Of a stretch of 64,000 nucleotides of DNA, positions 38,601-46,445 are shown one piece after another. Position 1 is the first letter of the stretch; every line of letters starts with the position of its first letter. Position numbers and translations under genes: made by a program. Source of the stretch: Gardnerella coleohominis (GTDB lineage Bacteria > Actinomycetota > Actinomycetes > Actinomycetales > Bifidobacteriaceae); the NCBI RefSeq assembly GCF_002896555.1, contig NZ_MNLH01000003.1, positions 248,001 through 312,000 of the forward strand, written 5' to 3'. The notes beneath the pieces were generated by a model, which was not told where the DNA came from, did no database searches, and was given only the letters and a program-made list of their open reading frames with translations.

Positions 38601-38903
38601 ATTTGGCATGTGAAGCACAGTGCGCTTCACATGCCAAATCGCGCTTTGAAGGAGCCTGAAATTCCAATAATTTCAGACTCAGTCAAAGCGAGCACTAAGG
38701 CAGGTCGTCAGCGCACCATAGCCACAACCTAATTCTCAATGAATCACCACACAAATCTGCTCTGCCTTCGTCTTCACTGACTCAGGCAGACCTCGCTTGC
38801 GTTGAAAGCGCACTGTGCTTTCAACTTTGAGCAAGCTCGGCGCTCCGAGTTGCTTTTGCACACTACGTTCTAAGTGCAAAAGCAGGTTGTCGCGCTGCGC
38901 GAG
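38601..38903. repeat. Cluster of hairpins in the 505-bp gap after proS
   Basis: The gap 38583-39087 has no supported gene. It holds at least six inverted repeats in a row: a perfect 16-bp stem with 7-base loop (38601-38639), a nested pair (38642-38690, inner 8-bp stem 38656-38676), 38761-38790, a 9-bp stem at 38801-38825, a stem at 38832-38853 and a 10-bp stem at 38852-38883. The first and fourth have loops ACAGTGC and its complement GCACTGT. Parts recur at 43230-43514. Confidence 0.8.
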
Positions 38904-38957
38904 TGTCTCTGTTTGGCGCAAGTAGCCATTAAGTGCAAAATTGCAGAGGTTGGGTAC
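38799..38957 (+). repeat. Mosaic intergenic repeat, copy 1
   Basis: Three blocks recur in the same order and orientation at 43230-43514: 38799-38852 (one mismatch in 54 bases), 38882-38916 (three in 35) and 38943-38957 (identical). Spacers differ between the copies. Together the copies flank the LASTG surface gene. Confidence 0.8.
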
Positions 38958-38998
38958 TTTGCTATTTGTTGATTGTGATTGGTTGATTGGTGTTTAAA

Positions 38999-39041
38999 AA
39001 TAAACGCCAGTGAGTTTATTCCAACTCGGCTGGCGTTTATT
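38999..39041 (-). terminator. Bidirectional intrinsic terminator between proS and the LASTG surface gene
   Basis: A perfect 12-bp stem (38999-39010 with 39030-39041). Read on the minus strand it is followed by CGTTTATTTTTAAA, an ideal tail for ending the surface gene; it may also stop read-through from proS. Confidence 0.85.
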
Positions 39042-39087
39042 GGTTATTCTCGTTATTCGCTAGTTGCGTTTTTGGTTGCCGTGTTTG

Positions 39088-42000
39088 TTATTTGCTGTGT
39101 CTGCCAATGCGAGTACGTTTAAGCGAAAACGCGCCGAAGGCTGACAGTAAGAACGCTAATCCAGCACCTGCAATGTTTGATGTTTCAGAGCCTGTGCTAG
39201 CAAGCGGTTCATGCGTTTGTGGAGTTTGTGCTTCTTCCACAGTCTCTTCTTGCATTGGTTCCGGTTCTGTCTCTGGTTCCGGTTCTGTCACTTCTTCCGG
39301 CTCTGGTGCAGGAATTATAGGAACTGGAATAGGCTCTGGCTCTGGAATCGGAACAGGAGTTGGTTTTGGTTCCGGTGTAACCGGTGTTGGCTCTGGTTCC
39401 GGTTTAGGTGGTTCTGGTTTTGGAGGCTCTGGTTTTGGAGGCTGCGACTTAGGCTTCGTAACTCTAATCACTACGTTCTTTATTAATGATATGTTCTCAG
39501 GATGATTCTTTTCGTGCAATGTTATGCCGTCTTCATATGTATATGTTGGCGTAGCATTTGGATCAAACATAGGAGACAAGCCATCTAACTTCGAACCGTA
39601 CGTATTATAAGAATCACCGTCCTGGGCATCCGCGTTTGCTGTAAATGTGATTGAATAGTCTGTATTCAACGTATATTCAGTATTCATTTCAATCACAGTT
39701 GTCTTATTTTTACGGAAAAGTTGAACCTTCTTCAGTCTCACTTCCCTTGGTTCTGGATTTAATACCTTCATAAATTCGTCAGTAATTTCCTGAATTGGCT
39801 GCCGCTTGTCGTTCAACAAATAGAACCTAAGCTTGATAGTCTTTGTTTCGCCAGGCTTGATGTAAAAAGGTATTCCATAAGTACCGCTGTTATATTCACC
39901 TATTACCGTCTGCGTAACGTTATTAAGACCGAGATCATCGAACTTGTATGGTTGTTTCGTTCGCTGATTAGTTCCAGCTGTGCCTATAAAGATGTCATTT
40001 CTATCTTTATATGCCTTGAATTTTTTCAATTCACCTACCGTCATATAGTCTGAGCCATCTTTACCTTTATGGATCGATGCCATATACACAGGAATTTCGC
40101 GGATTTTTTCATCGCCACTCCAGGCAATCGTAGGCTTGCCATCAAAATTCTTATTCAAAAAGTCGTAGCTCAAACCTTCTAGTCCTGCGCCGCCGATCTT
40201 TTGCTCGAGGCTGTATTTTTCAAAGGTTTGTGTGCCGATTGGTGTTTGGTTAATTGAGTCCCACATATTCTTCGAATTTTGATCTTTGAAGAACCAAGGC
40301 GTTTCTTTAATGTTTTCTTCTGTTGTTTTTCCGTCTTTCTTGATTTTTAGCGTAATATTGCTGAATTTTCTTGCGGAAATAGCTTTACCGTTTTCTGTAA
40401 ACGCCGCAGCATCTGTCATTGTCAACGCGTTCGTATCTGGATTGTAACTAAGATACTGAGCGTACATCTTCATTTGTGACGTATCAGAATTTTTATCATT
40501 GTTTATCACTTGCCACTGAATCTGCTTGCCGTCCTTAGTTGCAGTTCCAGATGCCAATACATTAGCAGCAGTATCAGATGTCTGTGGCTGCGGCTGAGGC
40601 GGAACAGGTGGTTGTGGAGTTGGTGGTACAACAGGTGATGGAGTTACCGGTGTAATTTTCTCATCCGTGTTCCGTACTATCGTAATAGAGTCATCCACAA
40701 AGTGTAAGAACATTGTACCGTTTAGTCTCTTATACGTTGCAACATATATCGGATATGTGCGGCTAGTTTCGTCTTTTTTCCAATCAGTAATCTTAGCGGT
40801 GCCAGAAAAAGTGCACGTCTCTGCATCAAAACTAACGCCGTTTGGCAAATCTCCAGCTGCGATATAGTTGAATGAACCGGCTGAAGTTTCTAAAGTTCCA
40901 TCACCAATGCGCTTTTTTGTATCGTAAATAACCAGTACCTTTTTGTGGCTATCCTCGTTTTTATAGACGAAAACAGGTGTTTTCTGATACTTTGTTGTAT
41001 GACCATTGGCATCAATAGTTTCCAGAGTGAGATTGCTTACTTGTGCAATAACACCTGGATCTTTAGATAAGCCTTCATAGTACAGCGGCTCGAAACGCTT
41101 TGTAGCAGAATTATATGTAACCTTGCTTTTATCAATGCCCTTCGGCAAATCGTCGCTTAAAATGCGCCAACGCAACTTTTTATCAGACGACAATCCAGTG
41201 GACACCACATTTGCAGGAGTATCGCTAAAGTTTTGAGCTTCATCGTGTTTCGGCTGAGATTTTGGCTTACTTACAATATAGCTGGTATATGGTTTTAAAG
41301 TAAGATAATCTGCTGTGTTATACATTGTGACTTGAGCGAGATATAGCGGATATTCTCGCATAGTCTCGTTTTCTTGCCAATCGTTAATTTCTGGATTTCC
41401 TTCGAAAGCTCTTGTATTAAGATTGTATTTAACGCCCTTTGGAAGTTTACCTCCTATTTGCTGCAAGATTCTGTATTGATCGTAGTTATATTGTTTCGAC
41501 CATACCTTGTTATGCAATGCGTTCTCAAAATCAGCTTTTTCTTTTGCGTCCTTAAAGAACCAAGGAGTATTTTTAAGATTTTCAGTTACTGGAACTGTAT
41601 CGTTCATGCCCATTGTTTGAAGCGTAATTCCTATAAAACGCTTTGCAACAACGCTTGGAGCTCTATTGTTTATTGGCGGCACAGTATTATCAATGATTTT
41701 AGTTTTGAGTATGTGTGCGTCAGGATCGTAGTCAAGGAACTTGCTGCAGTATTCTTGCTCATCTATTGATGGTGAGTCGTTGTTGCTTAACACTCTCCAA
41801 CGAACATAATTACCGCTTTTGTCGGTTGCAAGTCCTGCCGATAATTCGTTCCGATTAAATTCGAATGGCTTTGGTTCAGGCTTATGTTTATCAGCATCTT
41901 TAGTCCTAAATGTTGGAATAACCTCTTCTTGAAGTTGATGCCCTTCCTTGTCATACATACGAAGTCCAGTAACTTGGATAGTAGCGTTAGGATGTTCGTT

Positions 42001-42750
42001 CGCTGCGACCGTGCGCCATTTGAACGTGTAGCTATAATCTGAGGAGCGCGTTATAGCACTGCCATATGCAAGTTTGTATTTGTCGCCGTCCTTATATTCT
42101 ACGCGTATATACTCATAATTATCACGGCAAGGACCGTATTTCTTTGATTCTTCTAACGTAATCTCTTTGCTACCGCGCATGAACTTTGGCTTAATGGTAA
42201 CCTCTACGCCCGGCTCTACAACTGTCATTTGAGGATATGAAACGGTTTCTTCCTGTGAATCTGAATCTTCAGTTGTTTTTGCGCTGCGATTTTCCAATTT
42301 ACTATTAATTGCAGTATTTGCTTCACTTTTATTGCTGGAAGTGCTGTTAGATTCAGCATTTTTATTGTCTAAAGTATTTTTAACTTCGTAAGAGGGATTA
42401 GTTTTATTATCTTCTGTTTTATTGTCGCTAATTTTATTATTTTTAGTTTTATTTTCGCTGGCTTTATTATCTTCAGATTTATTATTACTATTTTTGTCGC
42501 TATTTTCTAAAGTATTTTGGTTAGCGAAATTGGTATGGGGGGGGGTGTTTGTTTTTACGCTATTATTGTTTTCAGTGTTATTGCCAGTAGTGTTTCTTAC
42601 GTTGGTGTTACTTGCACTAACGCTACTTCCATTAGCGCTACTTGCGTCAGTGCTAGAAGCATAAGCGGTTTGGCTCATGCATACTGCGCAAGCTGCCGTG
42701 GCAATACCCATCATGGTTGAAGTCAGAATAATTTTCGCTGTCTTATTCAT
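39088..42750 (-). CDS. Cell-wall-anchored surface protein with three ~200-residue repeats, LASTG signal, C9 tract
   Basis: 1,220 residues. The signal peptide (KTAKIILTSTMMGIATAACAVCM, cut after AYAS near residue 32) is followed by an Asn/Lys/Glu/Ser-rich spacer to about residue 165. Three related domains at about residues 293-495, 500-695 and 722-930 each hold TPWFFKD or TPVFVYK, LPxGVxY/F and xDWxxDExxRxYPxY, recalling Ig-like putative domains; a further domain follows, then a Pro/Glu/Val spacer (PPKPEPPKPEPEP). The end has LASTGSET, a hydrophobic helix and a basic tail (KRTRIGRHSK) for sortase anchoring. Nine C residues in the coding strand (42537-42545, codons 69-71) form a tract whose slippage would frameshift the gene. 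Function is probably adhesion; the ligand is unknown. Confidence 0.88.
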   Translation of the reverse strand: MNKTAKIILTSTMMGIATAACAVCMSQTAYASSTDASSANGSSVSASNTNVRNTTGNNTENNNSVKTNTPPHTNFANQNTLENSDKNSNNKSEDNKASENKTKNNKISDNKTEDNKTNPSYEVKNTLDNKNAESNSTSSNKSEANTAINSKLENRSAKTTEDSDSQEETVSYPQMTVVEPGVEVTIKPKFMRGSKEITLEESKKYGPCRDNYEYIRVEYKDGDKYKLAYGSAITRSSDYSYTFKWRTVAANEHPNATIQVTGLRMYDKEGHQLQEEVIPTFRTKDADKHKPEPKPFEFNRNELSAGLATDKSGNYVRWRVLSNNDSPSIDEQEYCSKFLDYDPDAHILKTKIIDNTVPPINNRAPSVVAKRFIGITLQTMGMNDTVPVTENLKNTPWFFKDAKEKADFENALHNKVWSKQYNYDQYRILQQIGGKLPKGVKYNLNTRAFEGNPEINDWQENETMREYPLYLAQVTMYNTADYLTLKPYTSYIVSKPKSQPKHDEAQNFSDTPANVVSTGLSSDKKLRWRILSDDLPKGIDKSKVTYNSATKRFEPLYYEGLSKDPGVIAQVSNLTLETIDANGHTTKYQKTPVFVYKNEDSHKKVLVIYDTKKRIGDGTLETSAGSFNYIAAGDLPNGVSFDAETCTFSGTAKITDWKKDETSRTYPIYVATYKRLNGTMFLHFVDDSITIVRNTDEKITPVTPSPVVPPTPQPPVPPQPQPQTSDTAANVLASGTATKDGKQIQWQVINNDKNSDTSQMKMYAQYLSYNPDTNALTMTDAAAFTENGKAISARKFSNITLKIKKDGKTTEENIKETPWFFKDQNSKNMWDSINQTPIGTQTFEKYSLEQKIGGAGLEGLSYDFLNKNFDGKPTIAWSGDEKIREIPVYMASIHKGKDGSDYMTVGELKKFKAYKDRNDIFIGTAGTNQRTKQPYKFDDLGLNNVTQTVIGEYNSGTYGIPFYIKPGETKTIKLRFYLLNDKRQPIQEITDEFMKVLNPEPREVRLKKVQLFRKNKTTVIEMNTEYTLNTDYSITFTANADAQDGDSYNTYGSKLDGLSPMFDPNATPTYTYEDGITLHEKNHPENISLIKNVVIRVTKPKSQPPKPEPPKPEPPKPEPEPTPVTPEPKPTPVPIPEPEPIPVPIIPAPEPEEVTEPEPETEPEPMQEETVEEAQTPQTHEPLASTGSETSNIAGAGLAFLLSAFGAFSLKRTRIGRHSK
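42537..42545 (-). repeat. C9 homopolymer within the surface protein coding sequence
   Basis: Nine consecutive G on the plus strand, read as ACC CCC CCC CAT in the gene (Thr-Pro-Pro-His). It is the longest G/C run that I noticed in the window and lies about 205 bases after the start codon. Confidence 0.9.
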
Positions 42751-42856
42751 AAAATACCCGATTGATTAATTAATTAAACTTTTGTTATTTTGCTTCATAA
42801 AATATAACAAATATGCAAATTGCACATTACATTATAATGAATTTGATAAAAAATAA

Positions 42857-42890
42857 AAGTGTTTATTGATAAAATTATCAATAAACACTT
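42857..42890. repeat. Perfect 16-bp inverted repeat upstream of the surface gene
   Basis: Arms AAGTGTTTATTGATAA and its exact complement are separated by AA. It is about 107 bases upstream of the surface gene start, with T-rich flanks on the minus strand. It could be a bidirectional terminator or an operator. Confidence 0.75.
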
Positions 42891-43229
42891 ATTTGCGTTT
42901 CGGAATAGTCTGATTTTCGATTAGATATTTAACTAAATAAAAAATGCTATATCACTAGCCATCCTCAGACGTAAGTTACTGAATAAACTGCGAAAGAACA
43001 ATTCCAGTAGCCATAAGCGTGGTATTAAAAATAAGTAATGTTGTAAATAAGTAATGTTGTAACGCAGGTATCACAAATGTTTAAGTATGCCCAATATGAT
43101 TGTTGACAATCTGCGTTTTAATTCGGAAGTAGAACCAAGAGTTGTGCGTGAAAGCAGCGCTGATTTTGGCTGTTTTTGGGCACGCTCGCAGATTGCGCTC
43201 GCGCGGATTACGCGCTCGCTACTGAGCTT

Positions 43230-43514
43230 GCGTTGAAAGCGCACTGTGTTTTCAACTTTGAGCAAGCTCGGCGCTCCGAGTTGACTTCGCGCGCTAAATC
43301 GCAGCGTTCAGGCAGGTCGTCGCGCTGCGTTAGTGTCTCTGTTTGGTGTTTTTCGCACACTGGCGCAGTATGGTTTCTGCGTTATGGTCAGATTTTGCTA
43401 GTTTTAAGACACGCGTGCAGTATGGTTTCTTGGTTTTGTTTACTTAGGTAGCGTGTTGGTAAACAAAAGCAAGAGGGGGTTCTTGGTTTTGTTTACTTAG
43501 CAGAGGTTGGGTAC
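43230..43514 (+). repeat. Mosaic intergenic repeat, copy 2
   Basis: Blocks 43230-43283, 43312-43346 and 43500-43514 match copy 1 (38799-38957). Between the second and third lies a 53-bp repeat array that copy 1 lacks. Confidence 0.8.
43364..43500 (+). repeat. 53-bp tandem repeat array
   Basis: GCAGTATGGTTTCT recurs at 43364 and 43417, and TCTTGGTTTTGTTTACTTAG at 43428-43500 recurs after 53 bases. The same GCAGTATG unit forms a 52-bp array at 45069-45182. Confidence 0.7.
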
Positions 43515-43790
43515 CTTAGAATTGTCTGCCTGTTGGGTTTGGCCGCATTGTGTCGGTGAAGAAAATTGCCGTAAATGGCAAAAATCTTCATTGCTTTTAT
43601 TTTATGATTGCAATAGAATCAAACTTAAGGAATTCCAGTGAAGAAAATTGCCGTTTCTGTCAAATTTATTCAGTGAGTAATTCAGTGAGTAATTTAAAGA
43701 AATTATCGAGTGAATTACTAAGTGAATTACTAATGAATCATTTAGCGAGTTGTTTAGCGAGTTGTTTAGTGAGAATAGTGAGGAATAGTA

Positions 43791-45032
43791 ATGCAAATTG
43801 CGAGAGAACATTATTTACAGCAGATAATTGATAAAAAAGATGATGGAATGGTTAAAGTGATAACCGGTATTCGAAGATGTGGAAAATCGTATCTTTTGGA
43901 TCCTTTATATAGAAATTATCTGCTTTCTGAAGGCGTACCTGCGGATCATATTATTAAAATAGAATTAGATCGCGCAATTAGTATGAAATATCACAATAAT
44001 GCAGAGTTGCTTGAGCAAGATATTTTGGCGATGATTAAAGACAGTAATCCTTATTACCTTATTCTTGATGAGATTCAGTTGGTGAAAGGGTTTGAATTTG
44101 TTGTAAGTGGACTATTGCATGAGCAAAATATTGATATTTATATAACTGGTAGTAATTCTAAATTCCTTTCTTCTGACATTATTACAGAATTTAGAGGTCG
44201 AGGTGAGCAAATACATGTTCATCCGTTGTCGTTTTCTGAATTTTATTCAGTTGTTGATTCCGACAAGATTAATGCTTGGAATGAATATCTTACTTATGGT
44301 GGCATGCCGCTTATCGTATCGAAGAAAAATGATAAAGAAAAAGCTTCATATTTAAAGAATTTGTTTGATCAAACTTATGTTCGCGATATTACAGAGCGTA
44401 ACGGAATTAAGCGTTTAGACGTTATGGATACGCTTATTAATATTCTCGCATCTTCTGTTGGCTCTTTGACAAATCCGCAGAAAATATTTGAGACGTTCAA
44501 AAGCAAAGGAGAAAAGGAACTGTCGTTATGTACGGTTATTTCTTATCTTTCTTTTATAGAAGATTCGTTCATTGTTGAAAAAGCGTTACGTTATGACATT
44601 AAAGGAAGGAAATATATTAATACTCCACAAAAGTATTATTTTTCTGATTTGGGACTTAGGAATGCGCGACTCAATTTCAGGCAGCAGGAAGAGTCTCATT
44701 TAATGGAAAATGTTATTTATAATGAATTAGTTGTGAGGGGATATAACGTAGATGTTGGCGTTGTTGAGATTCGCGAAGGAAATAAGAGAATTCAAACAGA
44801 AGTAGATTTTGTTTGTAATCTTGCGGATAACAAGTACTATATTCAGTCGTCTTTGAATTTGTCTACGCACGCGAAGACTTTGCAAGAATCTAGATCGTTG
44901 AACAATATATCAGATAATTTCAAGAAAATTATTATTGTTAAAGATTGTATTAAACCGTGGAGAACAGATGACGGAATTCTTGTCTTAGGAGTTATTGATT
45001 TTCTTCTTGATGAAACGCTTTTGGATATTTGA
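43791..45032 (+). CDS. AAA ATPase with DUF4143 domain
   Basis: 413 residues. The N-terminal ATPase domain has Walker A TGIRRCGKSYLL near residue 26, Walker B YYLILDEIQLVKGF and the sensor region ITGSNSKFLSSD; the C-terminal DUF4143 domain, from about residue 215, has TYVRDITERNGIKR, YYFSDLGLRNARL, ENVIYNELVVRGY and TEVDFVCN, which resembles the PD-(D/E)xK nuclease core. The biochemical role is unknown; the family is widespread in host-associated and fermentative bacteria, often as isolated accessory genes. GAGGAA lies upstream of the ATG. It stands alone between repeat-rich gaps next to a surface gene, so it may be mobile or variably present, which is my inference. Confidence 0.88.
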   Translation: MQIAREHYLQQIIDKKDDGMVKVITGIRRCGKSYLLDPLYRNYLLSEGVPADHIIKIELDRAISMKYHNNAELLEQDILAMIKDSNPYYLILDEIQLVKGFEFVVSGLLHEQNIDIYITGSNSKFLSSDIITEFRGRGEQIHVHPLSFSEFYSVVDSDKINAWNEYLTYGGMPLIVSKKNDKEKASYLKNLFDQTYVRDITERNGIKRLDVMDTLINILASSVGSLTNPQKIFETFKSKGEKELSLCTVISYLSFIEDSFIVEKALRYDIKGRKYINTPQKYYFSDLGLRNARLNFRQQEESHLMENVIYNELVVRGYNVDVGVVEIREGNKRIQTEVDFVCNLADNKYYIQSSLNLSTHAKTLQESRSLNNISDNFKKIIIVKDCIKPWRTDDGILVLGVIDFLLDETLLDI

Positions 45033-45068
45033 TAATAAAATATTCTGATATGTACCACTTTTTTGGAC

Positions 45069-45182
45069 ACCCGTGCAGTATGTGTACTGCGTTAGGGCCT
45101 GATTTTGTCTATCTTCGGGCACTCGCGCAGTATGGTTTCTGCGTTAGTGTCTTATTTTGCTCGTTTTAAGACACCCGTGCAG
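45069..45182 (+). repeat. 52-bp tandem repeat array after the DUF4143 gene
   Basis: GCAG anchors at 45075, 45127 and 45179 are exactly 52 bases apart. The units share GCAGTATG, CTGCGTTAG and GATTTTG/TATTTTG segments with the array at 43364-43500. This fills the first half of the 338-bp gap 45033-45370; the second half holds an inverted repeat at 45236-45310 and TTTA repeats. Confidence 0.75.
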
Positions 45183-45235
45183 TTGGCGCTCGCGCGTAAA
45201 CGCTTTGCTTGCGTAAACGCTTATAAATTAAAACT

Positions 45236-45310
45236 TGCCGCCAGGAATTTTGCTATTTTCGTATCGTAACGCGTATTGATACTAGTAGTAGCATTGTTCT
45301 TGGCGGCAAA
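45236..45310. repeat. 75-bp element with 13-bp terminal inverted repeats
   Basis: TTGCCGCCAGGAA (45236-45248) pairs with TTCTTGGCGGCAA (45298-45310), one G-T wobble. The interior contains a second inverted pair GTATC/GATAC. It lies between the DUF4143 gene and ssb, both of which end towards it, so it may be a shared terminator or a small inverted-repeat element. No target duplication is evident. Confidence 0.55.
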
Positions 45311-45370
45311 TTATGAAATGTGCAAAAAACTTTATTTATTTATTTATTTTATTTATTTATTACCATCCAT

Positions 45371-45892
45371 TTAAATATTCGCATCACCTCCGAATTCATC
45401 GTTTTCTACTTGAGAATTAATATTTGATGATTTAGACGATGTAACGCTTATTTTGTTTTGCTCATTATTCTTTTGTGTTTGTAAGCCTTCAGAAGAATTT
45501 TTAGAATTAGCATTTTTATTAGAGTCGTATGAGTGCTTTGTAAATTGAGTAGTTCCACGATTAAGATCATGGCCAATTGCAGAAGCTTCTAAGATTACTC
45601 TGCTATAGTCTGATCCGTCTTTTTGCCATGCTTCAGTGTTTAAAATTCCAGATACAACAATCGCATCGCCTTTGTGTACACTTTGCAATACGTTGCTTGC
45701 AAGATTCCTGTATGCTTTAACTGTCATCCAAGTTGTAGGTTTATCTACCCAATGTTTTTCTTCAGCATGATAGTAAGATGGAGTATTGGCTATTCGCAAT
45801 GTGCATGCTGTAGTTCCGCCATTTTTACCGAATTCCACAGGGTCTGAACTAACATACCCACTCATAGTAATAGTTGCCTGTTGTTGAACCAT
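45371..45892 (-). CDS. ssb: Single-stranded DNA-binding protein
   Basis: OB-fold protein that coats single-stranded DNA in replication, repair and natural transformation. The 173 residues have the Ssb core (ATITMSGYVSSDPVEF, CTLRIANTPSYYH, TTWMTVKAYRNLASNVL, KGDAIVVSGILNTEAWQKDG) to about residue 115, then an Asn/Ser/Lys-rich disordered tail. The tail ends ENDEFGGDANI, acidic but without the classic DDIPF tip, so partner binding may differ. It is not in the usual rpsF-ssb-rpsR operon, which suggests a second, stand-alone Ssb. ATG 45892 has AAAGGA seven bases upstream; the upstream in-frame ATG at 45925 has none. Confidence 0.9.
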   Translation of the reverse strand: MVQQQATITMSGYVSSDPVEFGKNGGTTACTLRIANTPSYYHAEEKHWVDKPTTWMTVKAYRNLASNVLQSVHKGDAIVVSGILNTEAWQKDGSDYSRVILEASAIGHDLNRGTTQFTKHSYDSNKNANSKNSSEGLQTQKNNEQNKISVTSSKSSNINSQVENDEFGGDANI

Positions 45893-46251
45893 TTTTAATC
45901 CTTTCACAAATTGGACTGCAGCCATTTCAGCCCCGAAATCAGAGCCTTCATTGCCCCTGAGCTTCGCAGCTACGAGGAAATGCCGCAGTACTATCTACTA
46001 TGAAGCATGTTTAAAATTTTGCATAGAAAAAAATTCCATTGTGGTCAGAAGTTCTTCCGACCACAAAGAGAGTAAAATCTTGACTTTTTTGGAAAAAGTG
46101 CTAAATGATTTGCGAACTAACTTCTATTCGTGAATCGCAACTGATTTGTGAATCGCAACTGATTTGTTAACCGCAGCTGATTCGTGAACTAACTTTGGGA
46201 AATAACTTTGGGGAATAATCCTGATTCTGATTTAGCGCTTATTTTTAGCAT

Positions 46252-46294
46252 AAAAAATAAGCTCACAACACATTACTGCGAGTGAGCTTATTTT
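46252..46294 (-). terminator. Terminator of the M13 peptidase gene
   Basis: A perfect 13-bp stem (46254-46266 with 46282-46294); on the minus strand the stem runs into a six-T tail. Confidence 0.85.
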
Positions 46295-46336
46295 ATCTTT
46301 TATTTCTTTTATCTCTTATCTCTTATCTAGCGTATT

Positions 46337-46430
46337 AATACTTAGTGCGTATTTAATACTTAGTGTGTATTTAATACCTAGTGAATACTTAGTACCTATT
46401 GTGTATTTAATACCTAGTGCGTACTTATTG
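46337..46430. repeat. 18-bp tandem repeat after the M13 peptidase gene
   Basis: AATACTTAGTGCGTATTT (46337-46354) is followed directly by a near-identical copy (46355-46372), then by more divergent and partly deleted copies up to about 46430. Confidence 0.8.
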
Positions 46431-46445
46431 CAAACGCATATTGCT

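Larger units (their letters stand above)
42751..43790. other. 1-kb region without a supported gene, rich in repeats
   Basis: Contents in order: the AT-rich surface-gene promoter region, the 34-bp palindrome, a minus-strand hydrophobic fragment of 34 codons (43074-42973) that ends at a stop and has no start, a tandem 17-bp repeat (43032-43064), mosaic repeat copy 2 (43230-43514), a 53-bp repeat array (43364-43500), and short repeats before the DUF4143 gene, including a 16-bp direct repeat near 43555 and 43638. Open frames here (for example 43176-43451) cover repeats and are not supported as genes. Confidence 0.7.
45893..46445. other. 553-bp gap between the M13 peptidase and ssb: repeats, hairpin, terminator
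   Basis: It contains, from right to left on the minus strand: an 18-bp repeat array after the peptidase gene (46337-46430), its terminator (46252-46294), a second 18-bp array (46132-46185), an imperfect 13-bp inverted repeat (about 46039-46066, one mismatch) and the ssb promoter region. A 15-codon frame (45951 to 45904, minus) ends in the ssb ribosome site. No larger gene is supported. Confidence 0.65.

Noticed and set aside
43176..43451. Plus-strand frame of 91 codons, and the minus frames at 38736-38921 and 43071-43265
   Set aside because: They cover the mosaic hairpin repeats; similarity between them is at DNA level, and they lack ribosome sites and domain features.
43791..45032. DUF4143 ATPase as part of a defence or toxin system
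   Set aside because: No partner gene, toxin or nuclease lies next to it; neighbours are repeats, a surface gene and ssb.
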